Assembly (NCBI GenBank): GCA_944380885.1
Contig: CALWIZ010000031.1
Span: forward strand, 1 to 33,645
Length of the DNA stretch: 33,645 nt
Reading direction: 5' to 3'
From: an uncultured Clostridia bacterium
GTDB taxonomy: Bacteria > Bacillota > Clostridia > Oscillospirales > Acutalibacteraceae
Position numbers and translations under genes: made by a program
The notes under the pieces: model-generated
The model's database searches: none
What the model was told of the DNA's origin: nothing
Seen by the model: only the letters and a program-made list of their open reading frames with translations
Shown: in pieces, positions 1-8,508 of the stretch
Numbering within the stretch: the first letter of the stretch is position 1
How the letters are laid out: every line of letters begins with the position of its first letter

Positions 1-33
1 GTTTTTGCTTGAATTTCCATAAATTAAAATTCA

Positions 34-65
34 TAACCCCAAACCTCGCTTGAGATTTGGGGTTA
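34..65 (-). terminator. hairpin downstream of the ABC permease
   Basis: Arms at 34-47 and 52-65 with a 4-base loop. One position is a C/A mismatch on the plus strand but becomes a U-G wobble on the minus strand, so the helix is complete only in minus-strand RNA. It is followed on that strand by AT-rich sequence (TGAATTTTAATTT) rather than a clean T-run. It is probably the distal terminator of the ABC operon; a role for an unseen left-hand gene is also possible. Confidence 0.5.
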
Positions 66-77
66 TTCGACAGACTG

Positions 78-109
78 ACCGGAGCCGCGGGTCAACCCGC
101 GGCTCCGGT
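78..109. terminator. perfect GC-rich 15-bp palindromic hairpin
   Basis: Perfect inverted repeat, arms 78-92 and 95-109 with only two bases between them. It lies just past the ABC permease stop codon. Neither side has a strong T-run; the plus side continues GGTTTATAATTT. It may be an atypical terminator or part of a repeat: the adjoining word TCGACAGACTGACCG (67-81) recurs as its reverse complement beside another hairpin at 25407-25421. Confidence 0.5.
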
Positions 110-125
110 TTATAATTTAAAATTA

Positions 126-3005
126 TTATTCTATTGCTTTCATGGCGTCCGCCATATTCACACGCTTTATTTTTGCAGTAAGCGCCGCGTCCACTATCAG
201 AGTGAACACAAAGGTAATCACCACCGCCAGCAGATAGCTCTGCCAGTTAAGCCGGCAGCCGAAATAAAAGCTGTTCATCTTAATTTGAGCCATAACATAG
301 CTTAAAAGCGCTATTCCCATTGGTATTCCGCAAAGTGCGCTTATGCCTGTCAAAATTATATTTTCCCTGAAAACATAAGAATTTTGCTCATTCACATAAA
401 ATCCGAGAACCTTAAGCGTGGCTATCTCCCTTGAGCGCTCGATAATGGTTATATTGGTAAGATTGTAAAGCACTATAAAGGCAAGAGCGCCGGCGCAGAC
501 TAACACCGTAAGCACAATATAATTAAGCGCATCAAGCATACCGGTTATCCTGCTTATCATATCCGCGCTCACCGAAACATTCGCGACTGCATCATCTTCA
601 AGCAGCACCGCAGACGCCGCGTGACCGTCCTGCCCCTCCTTGAAATTCACATAAGCCGTATTAGAGAGCGCCTCGCCGCCTGTAAGCGACTCATAGGTTT
701 CTGCGCTCATAAAGACATAATTGAAAATATAGTTGTCAAATATTCCGCTTATTTCCACGGTAAATTCAGTACCGTCAGAGCCTGTAAGCGTTATGCTGCT
801 GCCCTCTTTGATTCCGTACTCTTTGGCGAAACGGTAATTTATAACCGCTTTTCCATTTCCCGGGAACTCTACTTTCTTATTTCCCCTGTGAAGGTCTACA
901 AATCCTTCCGGTGCACGGCTGAAAGCGGCGAGAGTAAGCGACTGCTCACCGTCGGAGGTATCCGCCTTTACATTGTCGGAATAAAGGAAAACCGTATCCT
1001 CCACCACGTCCTTGCCAGTTTCTATGAATTTTTCCTCGCCTGCTTTATCAAGACCGTCAAGAAAGCTGACCGACGCATCATATACCGTTATTTCGTTATA
1101 CTGATAATCAACTATCGGCCTTATTGTATCCCTTATGCCGAAGCCGGCTATAAGCAGCGCGGTACAGCCGCCTATGCCTATTATCATCATTACCATACGC
1201 TTTTTATACCGCATAATATTGCGCACGGAAACCTTGTGCAGAAATTTAAGCCTTTTCCATATGAAGCCTATGCGTTCGAGAAGTATGCGCTTGCCCGCCT
1301 CAGGCGATTTCGGACGTATAAGCTGCGCCGCCGATTCACGCATATCCTTCCAGCACACAAGCCACGCCACTCCCATCATACATACTAGATAAAGCAGCAG
1401 GCATACCGCGAAAAGCCACCAGTCAAGCACAAAGTCAATCGGTCTTTGCACCGAATACATTATATGGTATATTTTCCAGAGTATCATCGGAAACAGCTTT
1501 GAGCCTGCAAAAAATCCTGCCGTACAGCCTATCACCGACGCGCTGCCGGCATAGAAAAGATACTGTCCGGCAATCGCTCCGCTGCCAAATCCGAGTGCTT
1601 TCAATACGCCGTTTTCGGTTCGCTGCTCGCTGACCATACGGGTCATGGTGGTAATACATACCAGCGCCGCCACAACAAAGAAGAAAAGCGGAAATACTTT
1701 AGCCACACCCGAAACAATAGCTGTATCATTTTCAAAGCTCGCGTAACCTACATTCGATGTCCTGTCAAGCACATATACCGTAGCCGGCTTGATATCGGCA
1801 AGCTCCGCTTTCGCGTCGTCTATTTCCTTCTGTGCGTCCTCAATTTCAGGCTGGGCGTCATCTATTTCTTTTTGTGCGTCGGCAAGCTCTTTTTCCGTCG
1901 ACTCAAATTTTTCTTCCGCCTCCGCCGCGGCTTTTTCATACGCCTCAAGATTTTCGGCGTATTCCTGCTCGCCCGCCTTAAGCGCTTCCTCTGCCGCCGC
2001 CAGCTGCGCGGCGACCTCGGGAATCTGCGCCGTCGGCTGTGATTTCGCGATTTCTAATTCCTGTCTTTCTTTATCAAGCTCCGCTTTCGCGTTATCAAGC
2101 AGAGCTTTACTGTCCGCAAGCTCCTTATACGCCTTTTCTTTTTCGTCCTCGTATTCCGCTCTGCCGCTCTCAAGCTCCTTTCGGGCGTCTTCAAGCTCCT
2201 GCTTTTTACTGTCAAGCTCCGTCTGCGCGTCGCTTATCTCCTTTTCGGCGTCCGAAACTATGCTGTTATATCTTATTTCCGCCCTTTCGTCAAGCAGAGT
2301 CTCGGCTTTGCCGCTCATATTTTCGGTCAGCTCTTCATATTCATCGGAATAAATTTTTTCACGCTCTGAAAACAGCAGATATATCCCGGTATAGTAATCG
2401 GCGGAAAAGCCGTCCGGAAGTATGTAAATATATCCCGATGCGGTGCCGCCCGCAAGCGAAGTCGTTCCTCTCTCAAAATAGATGTACTCAGGTGAATTGA
2501 CAAATCCCGTTACCGTATAAGCGTCATACGCGAAAGTATCCCTCGTCTCCTCCGAGTTGCTTTTTGAAAACTCTATTTTGTCCCCGATTTTGACCGCGCC
2601 GGACAGCTTGCTGTCAACCACGCATTCGTCCGCTTTTTCCGGATATTTTCCGCTTACTATATCCAATTTATTCATTCCGTCAAGCATGGTGTGCGCGTGC
2701 AGTACGGCGTCCGACCCGTCTCCGGCGACATATATGAAATCAGCGCTTACAGAACCCGCCGCGGTCTTCACTCCGTCAAGCTCCGAAAAAGCCTTTACAT
2801 CGTCTTCGGTAAGTCCCAAAGTGCTTACCAGCTCCAAATCATAAAACTGAAGTTCATCAAGATAGCCGTCAAGCGTGCTGACCATTGACTCTTTTGTGAC
2901 GCGGAGTCCGGCGAAAAAGCCCACGCCCAGCGCAATTATCGATAAAACGGCAAGATAACGCCCGAGCGATTTTCTGATAGTCCGCAAAACTGTTTTTGCA
3001 AGCAT
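126..3005 (-). CDS. ABC transporter permease, FtsX/MacB type with coiled coil
   Basis: Membrane subunit of an ABC exporter or mechanotransmission complex, working with the ATPase encoded immediately upstream. Numbered from an in-frame ATG at 3017, it has one N-terminal helix (about residues 20-40), a long extracytoplasmic region whose stretch 225-410 is rich in E/K/A/L heptads and reads as coiled coil, and a first FtsX core from about 440 (TM helices, with TENGVLKALGFG). A second unit starts near 640 and ends in a further FtsX core (about 840-960, with SREIATLKVLGF). This duplicated layout is typical of large clostridial permeases of this family. The start at 3005 is preferred because TGGAGACTATC places GGAG at proper spacing; the upstream ATG at 3017 would give only four more residues. 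Substrate cannot be told from sequence; lipid, peptide or cell-wall-linked roles are all possible. Confidence 0.88.
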   Translation of the reverse strand: MLAKTVLRTIRKSLGRYLAVLSIIALGVGFFAGLRVTKESMVSTLDGYLDELQFYDLELVSTLGLTEDDVKAFSELDGVKTAAGSVSADFIYVAGDGSDAVLHAHTMLDGMNKLDIVSGKYPEKADECVVDSKLSGAVKIGDKIEFSKSNSEETRDTFAYDAYTVTGFVNSPEYIYFERGTTSLAGGTASGYIYILPDGFSADYYTGIYLLFSEREKIYSDEYEELTENMSGKAETLLDERAEIRYNSIVSDAEKEISDAQTELDSKKQELEDARKELESGRAEYEDEKEKAYKELADSKALLDNAKAELDKERQELEIAKSQPTAQIPEVAAQLAAAEEALKAGEQEYAENLEAYEKAAAEAEEKFESTEKELADAQKEIDDAQPEIEDAQKEIDDAKAELADIKPATVYVLDRTSNVGYASFENDTAIVSGVAKVFPLFFFVVAALVCITTMTRMVSEQRTENGVLKALGFGSGAIAGQYLFYAGSASVIGCTAGFFAGSKLFPMILWKIYHIMYSVQRPIDFVLDWWLFAVCLLLYLVCMMGVAWLVCWKDMRESAAQLIRPKSPEAGKRILLERIGFIWKRLKFLHKVSVRNIMRYKKRMVMMIIGIGGCTALLIAGFGIRDTIRPIVDYQYNEITVYDASVSFLDGLDKAGEEKFIETGKDVVEDTVFLYSDNVKADTSDGEQSLTLAAFSRAPEGFVDLHRGNKKVEFPGNGKAVINYRFAKEYGIKEGSSITLTGSDGTEFTVEISGIFDNYIFNYVFMSAETYESLTGGEALSNTAYVNFKEGQDGHAASAVLLEDDAVANVSVSADMISRITGMLDALNYIVLTVLVCAGALAFIVLYNLTNITIIERSREIATLKVLGFYVNEQNSYVFRENIILTGISALCGIPMGIALLSYVMAQIKMNSFYFGCRLNWQSYLLAVVITFVFTLIVDAALTAKIKRVNMADAMKAIE

Positions 3006-3053
3006 GATAGTCTCCATTCTGCATATTGTAATCGGCGCGGCTTTTTCACACCG

Positions 3054-3758
3054 TTACCACTCAATTTCCTCTACGGGGGTTATTTTTTCGTTTACGGTCT
3101 GGCTTACCACCGTTCCGTTCTTGACCTTTATCACACGGTCAGCCATCGCGGTAAGCGCGCTGTTATGGGTTATTATAACAACCGTCATTCCGGTTTCACG
3201 GCTTGTATCCTGAAGCAGTTTTAAAATCTGCTTGCCCGTTACATAGTCGAGCGCTCCGGTAGGCTCGTCGCACAGAAGCAGCTTCGGATTTTTAGCGAGT
3301 GCTCTCGCTATCGATACCCTCTGCTGCTCGCCGCCCGAAAGCTGAGCCGGAAAATTTTTCGCGCGCTCTGAAAGCCCGACCTTTTCTATCATAGTCATAG
3401 GATCAAGCGGCTCGCGGCATATCTGTGTTGCAAGTTCTACATTTTCAAGGGCGGTAAGATTCTGTATAAGATTGTAAAACTGAAAAACAAAACCCACATC
3501 GTATCTGCGGTAAGCGGTAAGCCTGCGCTTTGAATAGGCGGAAATATCCTCACCGTCGATAAAAACATTTCCCGACGTCAGCGTATCCATTCCCCCGAGA
3601 ATATTAAGCAGGGTTGTTTTTCCCGCTCCCGAAGGCCCTACAATAACACATATCTCACCTTTTTCTATATAAAAATCCGCTTTACTCAGAGCGTTTATCT
3701 TAACCTCTCCCATGGTGTATACCTTGCTTACATTTTTAAATTCCACAAAATGAGACAT
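3054..3758 (-). CDS. ABC transporter ATP-binding protein (MacB/LolD/FtsE-like)
   Basis: ATPase that powers the permease encoded 48 bases downstream. The 234-residue protein has Walker A GPSGAGKT at residues 41-48, an LSGGEQQRV signature, Walker B followed by the acid and turn ([12 protein letters not shown]), and the switch histidine in VVIITHNS. The order and length match the MacB/LolD/FtsE subfamily, whose members pair with FtsX-fold permeases. The ATG is preceded by AAGAGGGC. The gene is first in a two-gene operon. The 263-base gap to the divergent nhaC gene should hold its promoter, but I found no convincing minus-strand -35/-10 pair there. Confidence 0.93.
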   Translation of the reverse strand: MSHFVEFKNVSKVYTMGEVKINALSKADFYIEKGEICVIVGPSGAGKTTLLNILGGMDTLTSGNVFIDGEDISAYSKRRLTAYRRYDVGFVFQFYNLIQNLTALENVELATQICREPLDPMTMIEKVGLSERAKNFPAQLSGGEQQRVSIARALAKNPKLLLCDEPTGALDYVTGKQILKLLQDTSRETGMTVVIITHNSALTAMADRVIKVKNGTVVSQTVNEKITPVEEIEW

Positions 3759-3928
3759 TTTTGCCCTCTTTTCCGGTTTAAGTGAGCTTTTCCGCTGATA
3801 AACCGCATTATTCCAAATATTATGTTACAACCCTTTTTTAACCTTTTAATAAATAATAAATGTCCGTATTGTAAATTTTTGCCGTCCTCGCTTTTCTTGC
3901 GGTAAAAAATACCTGCCGTGTCTTCCGC

Positions 3929-3956
3929 TTGACAAAAAAACTGTATCTGTTATACT
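3929..3956 (+). promoter_or_regulatory. sigma-A-type promoter of nhaC-prfC operon
   Basis: TTGACA at 3929-3934 and TATACT at 3951-3956, separated by 16 bases, with an extended -10 TG at 3948-3949. It is the only strong plus-strand promoter in the 263-base divergent gap and lies about 65 bases before the nhaC start. Confidence 0.8.
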
Positions 3957-3968
3957 TTATATATGTTT

Positions 3969-4001
3969 AATCCCCGCCGTTCGTAAGCAGCGGGATTTTT
4001 T
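3969..4001 (+). terminator. terminator-like hairpin in the nhaC leader
   Basis: AATCCCCGC (3969-3977) pairs with GCGGGATT (3990-3997) with one bulged C and a 12-base loop, followed directly by TTTTTT (3996-4001). It begins about 6 bases after the expected transcription start and ends 20 bases before the ATG, so it lies within the 5' UTR. It may be an attenuator, a 5' stabilising hairpin, or a terminator for transcripts coming from upstream. Confidence 0.55.
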
Positions 4002-4021
4002 GTTGAGAAAGGATTTTTATT

Positions 4022-5371
4022 ATGGACGAAACCAAAAGAGGCCGCTTTTCGGCGCTGCTGCCGATAGGTGTATTTCTGATTTTATATCTCGGGCTCGGTA
4101 TCACATTTGAGTATATACTCGGAATAGATATGGGATTTTATTCCGTTCCGATAGTCGTGGCTTTTCTCTGCGCCGTGCTGACCGCCTGTATTCAGAACAG
4201 GGCGCTGAAGCTTGACCAAAAGCTTGAAATAATGGCAAAGGGCGTGGGGGATAAAAATATTCTCACTATGATTTTCATTTTCCTTGCCGCAGGAATATTT
4301 GCCGGAGTCGTAGGTCAGAGCAGCGCCGAAAGCGTGGCTTACTTTATGCTGTCGCTGATACCCGCGCGTTTTGCGGTAGCGGTTCTGTTCGCGGTTTCCT
4401 GTTTTGTTTCCACCGCCATGGGCACCTCCTGCGGCACGATAGCGCTGATTGTGCCTATTTCCGTAGCGGTATCAGACGCCTCCGGTTTTTCGCTGCCGCT
4501 GTGCGTGGCGTCTGTAATCGGAGGAGCTATGTTCGGGGACAACCTTTCATTTATTTCCGACACCACAATAGCCGCCTGCAATACGCAGGGCTGCAAAATG
4601 CGGGATAAATTTATTGCCAACTTCAGAATAGCGCTGCCCGCGGCGCTTGTGACCTTAGCCGTAATACTTCTTGTTTCCTTCCGCGCAGATATATCCGACG
4701 CCGTAAACGGAGATTACTCGCTTATCGAGCTTATCCCCTATATTATTGTACTTATAGGCGGGATAGCGGGAATAAATGTTTTTATAGTGCTTATTGCCGG
4801 CATTGTTTCGGGCGCTGTAATAAATATCATATTCGGTCAGATAGGTTTCACAAAACTTTTAGGCGAAATGGGAACGGGCGCATCAGGTATGTATGAGACC
4901 ATTATGGTAACTGTACTTGTATCGGCGCTCTGCGGCCTTATGCGCGCATACGGCGGCTTTGACGCTCTTTTATGGCTTATCAAAAAGGTATTCAAAGGAA
5001 AACGCGGCGGTCAGATAGGAATAGGTATTCTTGTGACGCTTATGGATATCGCTACTGCCAACAACACCGTCGCAATAGTAATGGCAGGCCCAATAGCAAA
5101 GGAAATGAGCGCAGACTACGGCATAGAGCCGAGAAGGTCGGCTTCACTGCTCGACACCTTCAGCTGCATTATACAGGGCATTCTGCCCTACGGTGCCCAG
5201 ATGCTTTACGCTGTCGGCGCTGTTGCGACGCTCGGAAAAAGCGTGACGGCCTTCGAGATTATACCCTTTATGTTTTACCCGCTTTTCCTGCTTGCCGCAA
5301 CGCTTATTTATATCGCTGTCGCGGGAGGAAAAGCAAAAAAGGAAAATCTTGATAATACGGCTGTTTTGTGA
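4022..5371 (+). CDS. nhaC: Na+/H+ antiporter, NhaC family
   Basis: Predicted secondary transporter of the inner membrane, probably exchanging cytoplasmic Na+ (or an organic substrate) for H+. The 449-residue protein is almost entirely hydrophobic with about 11 membrane segments. The family hallmarks are ANNTVAIVMAGPIAKEM followed by RRSASLLDTFSCI and the internal repeat-like GGAMFGDNLSFISDTT stretch. NhaC homologues include both simple Na+/H+ antiporters and substrate-coupled ones such as the malate/lactate carrier MleN, so the exact ligand is open. The ATG follows GAGAAAGGA. It leads a three-gene operon with prfC (41 bases downstream) and the LURP-one-like gene, and its leader carries a terminator-like hairpin. 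Confidence 0.88.
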   Translation: MDETKRGRFSALLPIGVFLILYLGLGITFEYILGIDMGFYSVPIVVAFLCAVLTACIQNRALKLDQKLEIMAKGVGDKNILTMIFIFLAAGIFAGVVGQSSAESVAYFMLSLIPARFAVAVLFAVSCFVSTAMGTSCGTIALIVPISVAVSDASGFSLPLCVASVIGGAMFGDNLSFISDTTIAACNTQGCKMRDKFIANFRIALPAALVTLAVILLVSFRADISDAVNGDYSLIELIPYIIVLIGGIAGINVFIVLIAGIVSGAVINIIFGQIGFTKLLGEMGTGASGMYETIMVTVLVSALCGLMRAYGGFDALLWLIKKVFKGKRGGQIGIGILVTLMDIATANNTVAIVMAGPIAKEMSADYGIEPRRSASLLDTFSCIIQGILPYGAQMLYAVGAVATLGKSVTAFEIIPFMFYPLFLLAATLIYIAVAGGKAKKENLDNTAVL

Positions 5372-5412
5372 TAAAATTATAATGTTTGAGTAATTTTAAA
5401 GGGGAGTACCTT

Positions 5413-7005
5413 GTGACCGATTTACAGCGCGAGATAAGCAGACGGCGCACATTTGCGATAATATCGCACCCGGACGCCGGAAAAACCACACTGACCGAAA
5501 AATTCCTGTTATACGGCGGAGCCATTCAGACCGCCGGCTCAGTCAAGGGCAAAGCCACCGCAAAGCACGCGGTATCAGACTGGATGGATCTCGAAAAGCA
5601 GCGCGGTATTTCCATTACCTCGTCTGTAATGCAGTTTGAGTACGAGGGCTACTGCATAAACATTCTTGACACACCGGGGCATCAGGACTTTTCAGAGGAT
5701 ACCTACCGAACACTTATGGCGGCGGACAGCGCCGTAATGGTAATCGATGCCGCAAAAGGTATCGAGGCGCAGACAAGAAAGCTGTTTAAGGTATGCGCTA
5801 TGCGCCACATTCCGATTTTCACATTCATAAACAAGCTTGACCGCGAGGCACGCGACCCGTTTGAGCTGCTCGACGAGCTGGAAAAGGAATTCGGAATAGG
5901 AACCTATCCCGTAAACTGGCCGATAGGCTGCGGAATTAGCTTTAAAGGCGTTTTCGACCGTGACAAGCGGGAAATTCTTGCTTTCAACGAGTTCCACAAG
6001 GGTCAGGAAAAGCTGACCGCCATAAAATGCGATATTACCGATACCGAAAAGCTCGACGAGCTGCTTGGAGAATACCAGCGCGCGGAGCTTGTAGACCAGA
6101 TAGAGCTGCTTGACGGCGCCAGCTTTGAGTTTGACATAGAAAAGGTGCGCCGCGGCGAGCTTTCGCCGGTCTTTTTCGGTTCGGCGCTCACGAATTTCGG
6201 TGTGGAGCCGTTTCTTGAAAATTTCCTTAAAATGACCACGCCGCCTCTTCCCCGTCTTTCGGACGGCGAGCTTATCGACCCGTTTGACGAGAATTTCTCG
6301 GCTTTCGCTTTCAAGATACAGGCGAATATGAACAAGCAGCACCGTGACCGCATAACCTTTTTCCGTATCTGCTCGGGCAAGTTTGAGCGCGGAGCCGACT
6401 ATTACCACGTACAGGCAGGAAAAACCGTAAGATTATCACAGCCGCAGCAGATGATGGCGGAGGAACGCCAGGTCATTAACGAGGCATACGCCGGCGATAT
6501 CATAGGTGTGTTCGACCCGGGAATCTACTCGATAGGCGACACTGTCTGCTCGCTTAAAAAGACCGTAAAATACGAGGGAATACCTACCTTCGCGCCGGAG
6601 CATTTCGCCGTTATAGAACACAGGGACAGCCTTAAGCGCAAGCAGTTTGTGAAAGGCGTAGAGCAGATAGCGCAGGAAGGCGCGATACAGATTTTCCGCG
6701 AGCCGAATACGGGTATGGAACGTGTCATAGTCGGCGTTGTCGGCGTCTTACAGCTTGAGGTGCTTGAATACCGGCTTAAAAACGAATACAATGTAGATGT
6801 AATACGCAGCGACCTGCCCTATCAGTATATACGCTGGATAAAAAACAAGGACATTGACGTAAAATCCCTTAACCTGACCTCCGACACAAAGTGGGTTCAG
6901 GATTTCAAGAACAACAATCTGCTGATTTTTACAAGCGAGTGGAACATTAACTGGGCGACCGAGCGCAACGAGGGTCTTATTCTCGAGGATTTCAGCAAGG
7001 AATAG
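5413..7005 (+). CDS. prfC: peptide chain release factor 3 (RF3)
   Basis: GTPase that recycles class I release factors from the ribosome after termination. From the GTG start the protein has 530 residues, matching E. coli RF3 (529). Visible motifs are the P-loop HPDAGKTT (19-26), switch II DTPGHQDFSEDT and the G4 motif NKLDREARDP. The domain II and RF3 C-terminal regions (FVKGVEQIAQEGAIQ; VVGVLQLEVLEYRL) are present. The GTG at 5413 is chosen because AAAGGGGAG ends 6 bases before it and the product begins like other RF3s (DLQREISRRRTFAIISH). A TTG further upstream (5386) lacks such a site. It shares an operon with nhaC and the small gene that starts 11 bases after its stop. Confidence 0.96.
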   Translation: MTDLQREISRRRTFAIISHPDAGKTTLTEKFLLYGGAIQTAGSVKGKATAKHAVSDWMDLEKQRGISITSSVMQFEYEGYCINILDTPGHQDFSEDTYRTLMAADSAVMVIDAAKGIEAQTRKLFKVCAMRHIPIFTFINKLDREARDPFELLDELEKEFGIGTYPVNWPIGCGISFKGVFDRDKREILAFNEFHKGQEKLTAIKCDITDTEKLDELLGEYQRAELVDQIELLDGASFEFDIEKVRRGELSPVFFGSALTNFGVEPFLENFLKMTTPPLPRLSDGELIDPFDENFSAFAFKIQANMNKQHRDRITFFRICSGKFERGADYYHVQAGKTVRLSQPQQMMAEERQVINEAYAGDIIGVFDPGIYSIGDTVCSLKKTVKYEGIPTFAPEHFAVIEHRDSLKRKQFVKGVEQIAQEGAIQIFREPNTGMERVIVGVVGVLQLEVLEYRLKNEYNVDVIRSDLPYQYIRWIKNKDIDVKSLNLTSDTKWVQDFKNNNLLIFTSEWNINWATERNEGLILEDFSKE

Positions 7006-7016
7006 GAGAAATTTTT

Positions 7017-7484
7017 ATGCGTATGCTCTTCAAGCAGCGTATTTTTTCGTGGTTTGACAGCTACGATATATACGATGAGGCAGGCTGCACACTTTATACC
7101 GTAAAGGGTCAGCTCTCCTGGGGACACTGCCTTAAAATATTTGATTCTCAGGGCTGTGAGGTAGGCACCGTAAAAGAAAGGATATTTACGTTTCTGCCCA
7201 AATTTGAAATTTATGCCGGAAGCAGATATATCGGCTGCATAAGCAAGGAGTTTACCTTTTTTAAGCCGCGCTATAATATTGATTACAACGGCTGGCATAT
7301 CGACGGTGATTTTCTCGAATGGGACTATACCGTTTACGGGAGCGGCGGAGTGGTGGCAAAGGTCTCAAAAGAAATATTCCGCCTTTCCGATACATATGTC
7401 ATCGATGTTTACAACAGCGCAGACGCGCTTTCGGCGCTCATGCTCGTGCTTGCGATAGACGCTGAGAAATGCTCCCGCAGCTGA
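7017..7484 (+). CDS. LURP-one-related / tubby-C-like family protein
   Basis: A 155-residue protein with the repeating beta-strand pattern of the LURP-one/YxjI (tubby C-terminal-like) fold. It opens with FKQRIFSWFDSYDIYDEAG, followed by VKGQLSWGHCLKIFD, PKFEIY and VAKVSKEIFRLSDTYVIDV. Members are small all-beta proteins of uncertain biochemical role, thought to bind membranes or lipids; no catalytic residues are evident. The ATG is preceded by AGGAG that overlaps the prfC stop region, so it is translated from the same mRNA. It is last in the nhaC-prfC operon, directly before a bidirectional terminator. The family assignment is from pattern recognition and the function is unknown. Confidence 0.78.
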   Translation: MRMLFKQRIFSWFDSYDIYDEAGCTLYTVKGQLSWGHCLKIFDSQGCEVGTVKERIFTFLPKFEIYAGSRYIGCISKEFTFFKPRYNIDYNGWHIDGDFLEWDYTVYGSGGVVAKVSKEIFRLSDTYVIDVYNSADALSALMLVLAIDAEKCSRS

Positions 7485-7497
7485 TTTTCTTTATATG

Positions 7498-7538
7498 AAA
7501 ATTCCCCTTACAGCTAATCTTGCTGTAAGGGGAATTTT
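7498..7538. terminator. bidirectional intrinsic terminator
   Basis: Perfect stem ATTCCCCTTACAGC (7501-7514) / GCTGTAAGGGGAAT (7522-7535) with a 7-base loop. It is flanked by an A-run on the left and T-run on the right, so it can stop transcription both ways. It sits between two convergent genes, the LURP-one-like gene and the transketolase C-terminal subunit. Confidence 0.95.
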
Positions 7539-7547
7539 TTTGTGATT

Positions 7548-8495
7548 TTACTTTTTCATTGAAATGGCTTTTTTCGCTTTTTCGACAATATTAACCGCGC
7601 GCAGACCGAACTCGTCAAGCAGCTTGGGAGCCGGACCCGAATGACCGAAAACATCGTAAACTCCGAGCTTTACGACCGGAACCGGATATTCCTCGCACAG
7701 AACCTCGCTTACCGCGCTGCCGAGACCGCCTATAACCGAATGCTCCTCGGCGGTGACAATAGCGCCTGTCTCTTTTGCCGCCTTTATTACTATATCTTTG
7801 TCAAGCGGCTTTATTGTGTGCATATTTATTATTCTGGCGTTTATGCCTTCGTTCTTAAGCAGCTCGTAAGCCTCAAGCGCCTCGTTGACCATAAGACCTG
7901 TCGCGATTATTGTAACATCGCTTCCGTCTTTAAGCTCTACACCCTTTCCAACCTCGAACTTATAATCGTCCCCGAAAATCACCGGAACGGCAAGTCTGCC
8001 AAAACGCATATAAACCGGACCGTCAATTTCAAGCGCGGCTTCAACTGCTTTCATAGCCTCAGTCTCGTCTGCCGGATTTATTATAGTCATACCCGGGATA
8101 GTTCTCATAAGGGCGATATCCTCGCAGCACTGGTGTGTAGCGCCGTCCTCGCCTACAGAGATACCGGCGTGAGTAGCACCGATTATAACATTCAGATGCG
8201 GATAGCCTATCGAGTTTCTTACCTGCTCAAAGGCTCTGCCCGCGGCAAACATGGCAAAAGAGCTGCATATTACCTTTTTGCCGGTAGCGGCGATACCTGC
8301 CGCTATTCCCATCATATTAGCTTCTGCTATGCCGCAGTCATAAAACCTTTCAGGAAAAGCCTTTTTAAACATTCCGGTCTGTGTAGCCGCCGCAAGGTCG
8401 GCGTCAAGCACCAGAAAATCATCTCTTTTTTCTCCCAATTTTACCAGAGCGTTTCCGAAACCTACTCTGGTTGCAACCTTTTTAACCTCTGACAT
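7548..8495 (-). CDS. transketolase, C-terminal subunit
   Basis: Pyrimidine-binding and C-terminal half of a split transketolase, which shuttles two-carbon units in the non-oxidative pentose phosphate pathway together with the N-terminal subunit encoded just upstream. The 315-residue product carries the transketolase pyrimidine domain (DADLAAATQTG; CGIAEANMMGIAAGIA; EDGATHQ) and a C-terminal transketolase domain (ATGLMVNEALEA; TAEEHSVIGGLGSAV). The start at 8495 (MSEVKK) is chosen over the longer frame because AAGGGGGT lies 8 bases before it; the extra residues would overlap the upstream gene. It is the last gene of the superoperon, ending 10 bases from the bidirectional terminator. DXS is excluded because the length and partner fit split transketolase. 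Confidence 0.93.
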   Translation of the reverse strand: MSEVKKVATRVGFGNALVKLGEKRDDFLVLDADLAAATQTGMFKKAFPERFYDCGIAEANMMGIAAGIAATGKKVICSSFAMFAAGRAFEQVRNSIGYPHLNVIIGATHAGISVGEDGATHQCCEDIALMRTIPGMTIINPADETEAMKAVEAALEIDGPVYMRFGRLAVPVIFGDDYKFEVGKGVELKDGSDVTIIATGLMVNEALEAYELLKNEGINARIINMHTIKPLDKDIVIKAAKETGAIVTAEEHSVIGGLGSAVSEVLCEEYPVPVVKLGVYDVFGHSGPAPKLLDEFGLRAVNIVEKAKKAISMKK

Positions 8496-8508
8496 TACGC
8501 TGACCCCC

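Noticed and set aside
57..305. Short plus-strand frame at the left edge beginning like SepF (MGLFDRL)
   Set aside because: It starts on a TTG inside a hairpin, crosses a second perfect hairpin and then runs antisense to the permease. The resemblance is limited to a few residues.
1789..2352. Plus-strand frame of 187 codons, Ser/Ala-rich
   Set aside because: It is the complement of the coiled-coil region of the permease; Glu/Ala/Asp/Lys codons read backwards give Ser/Phe/Ala-rich nonsense.
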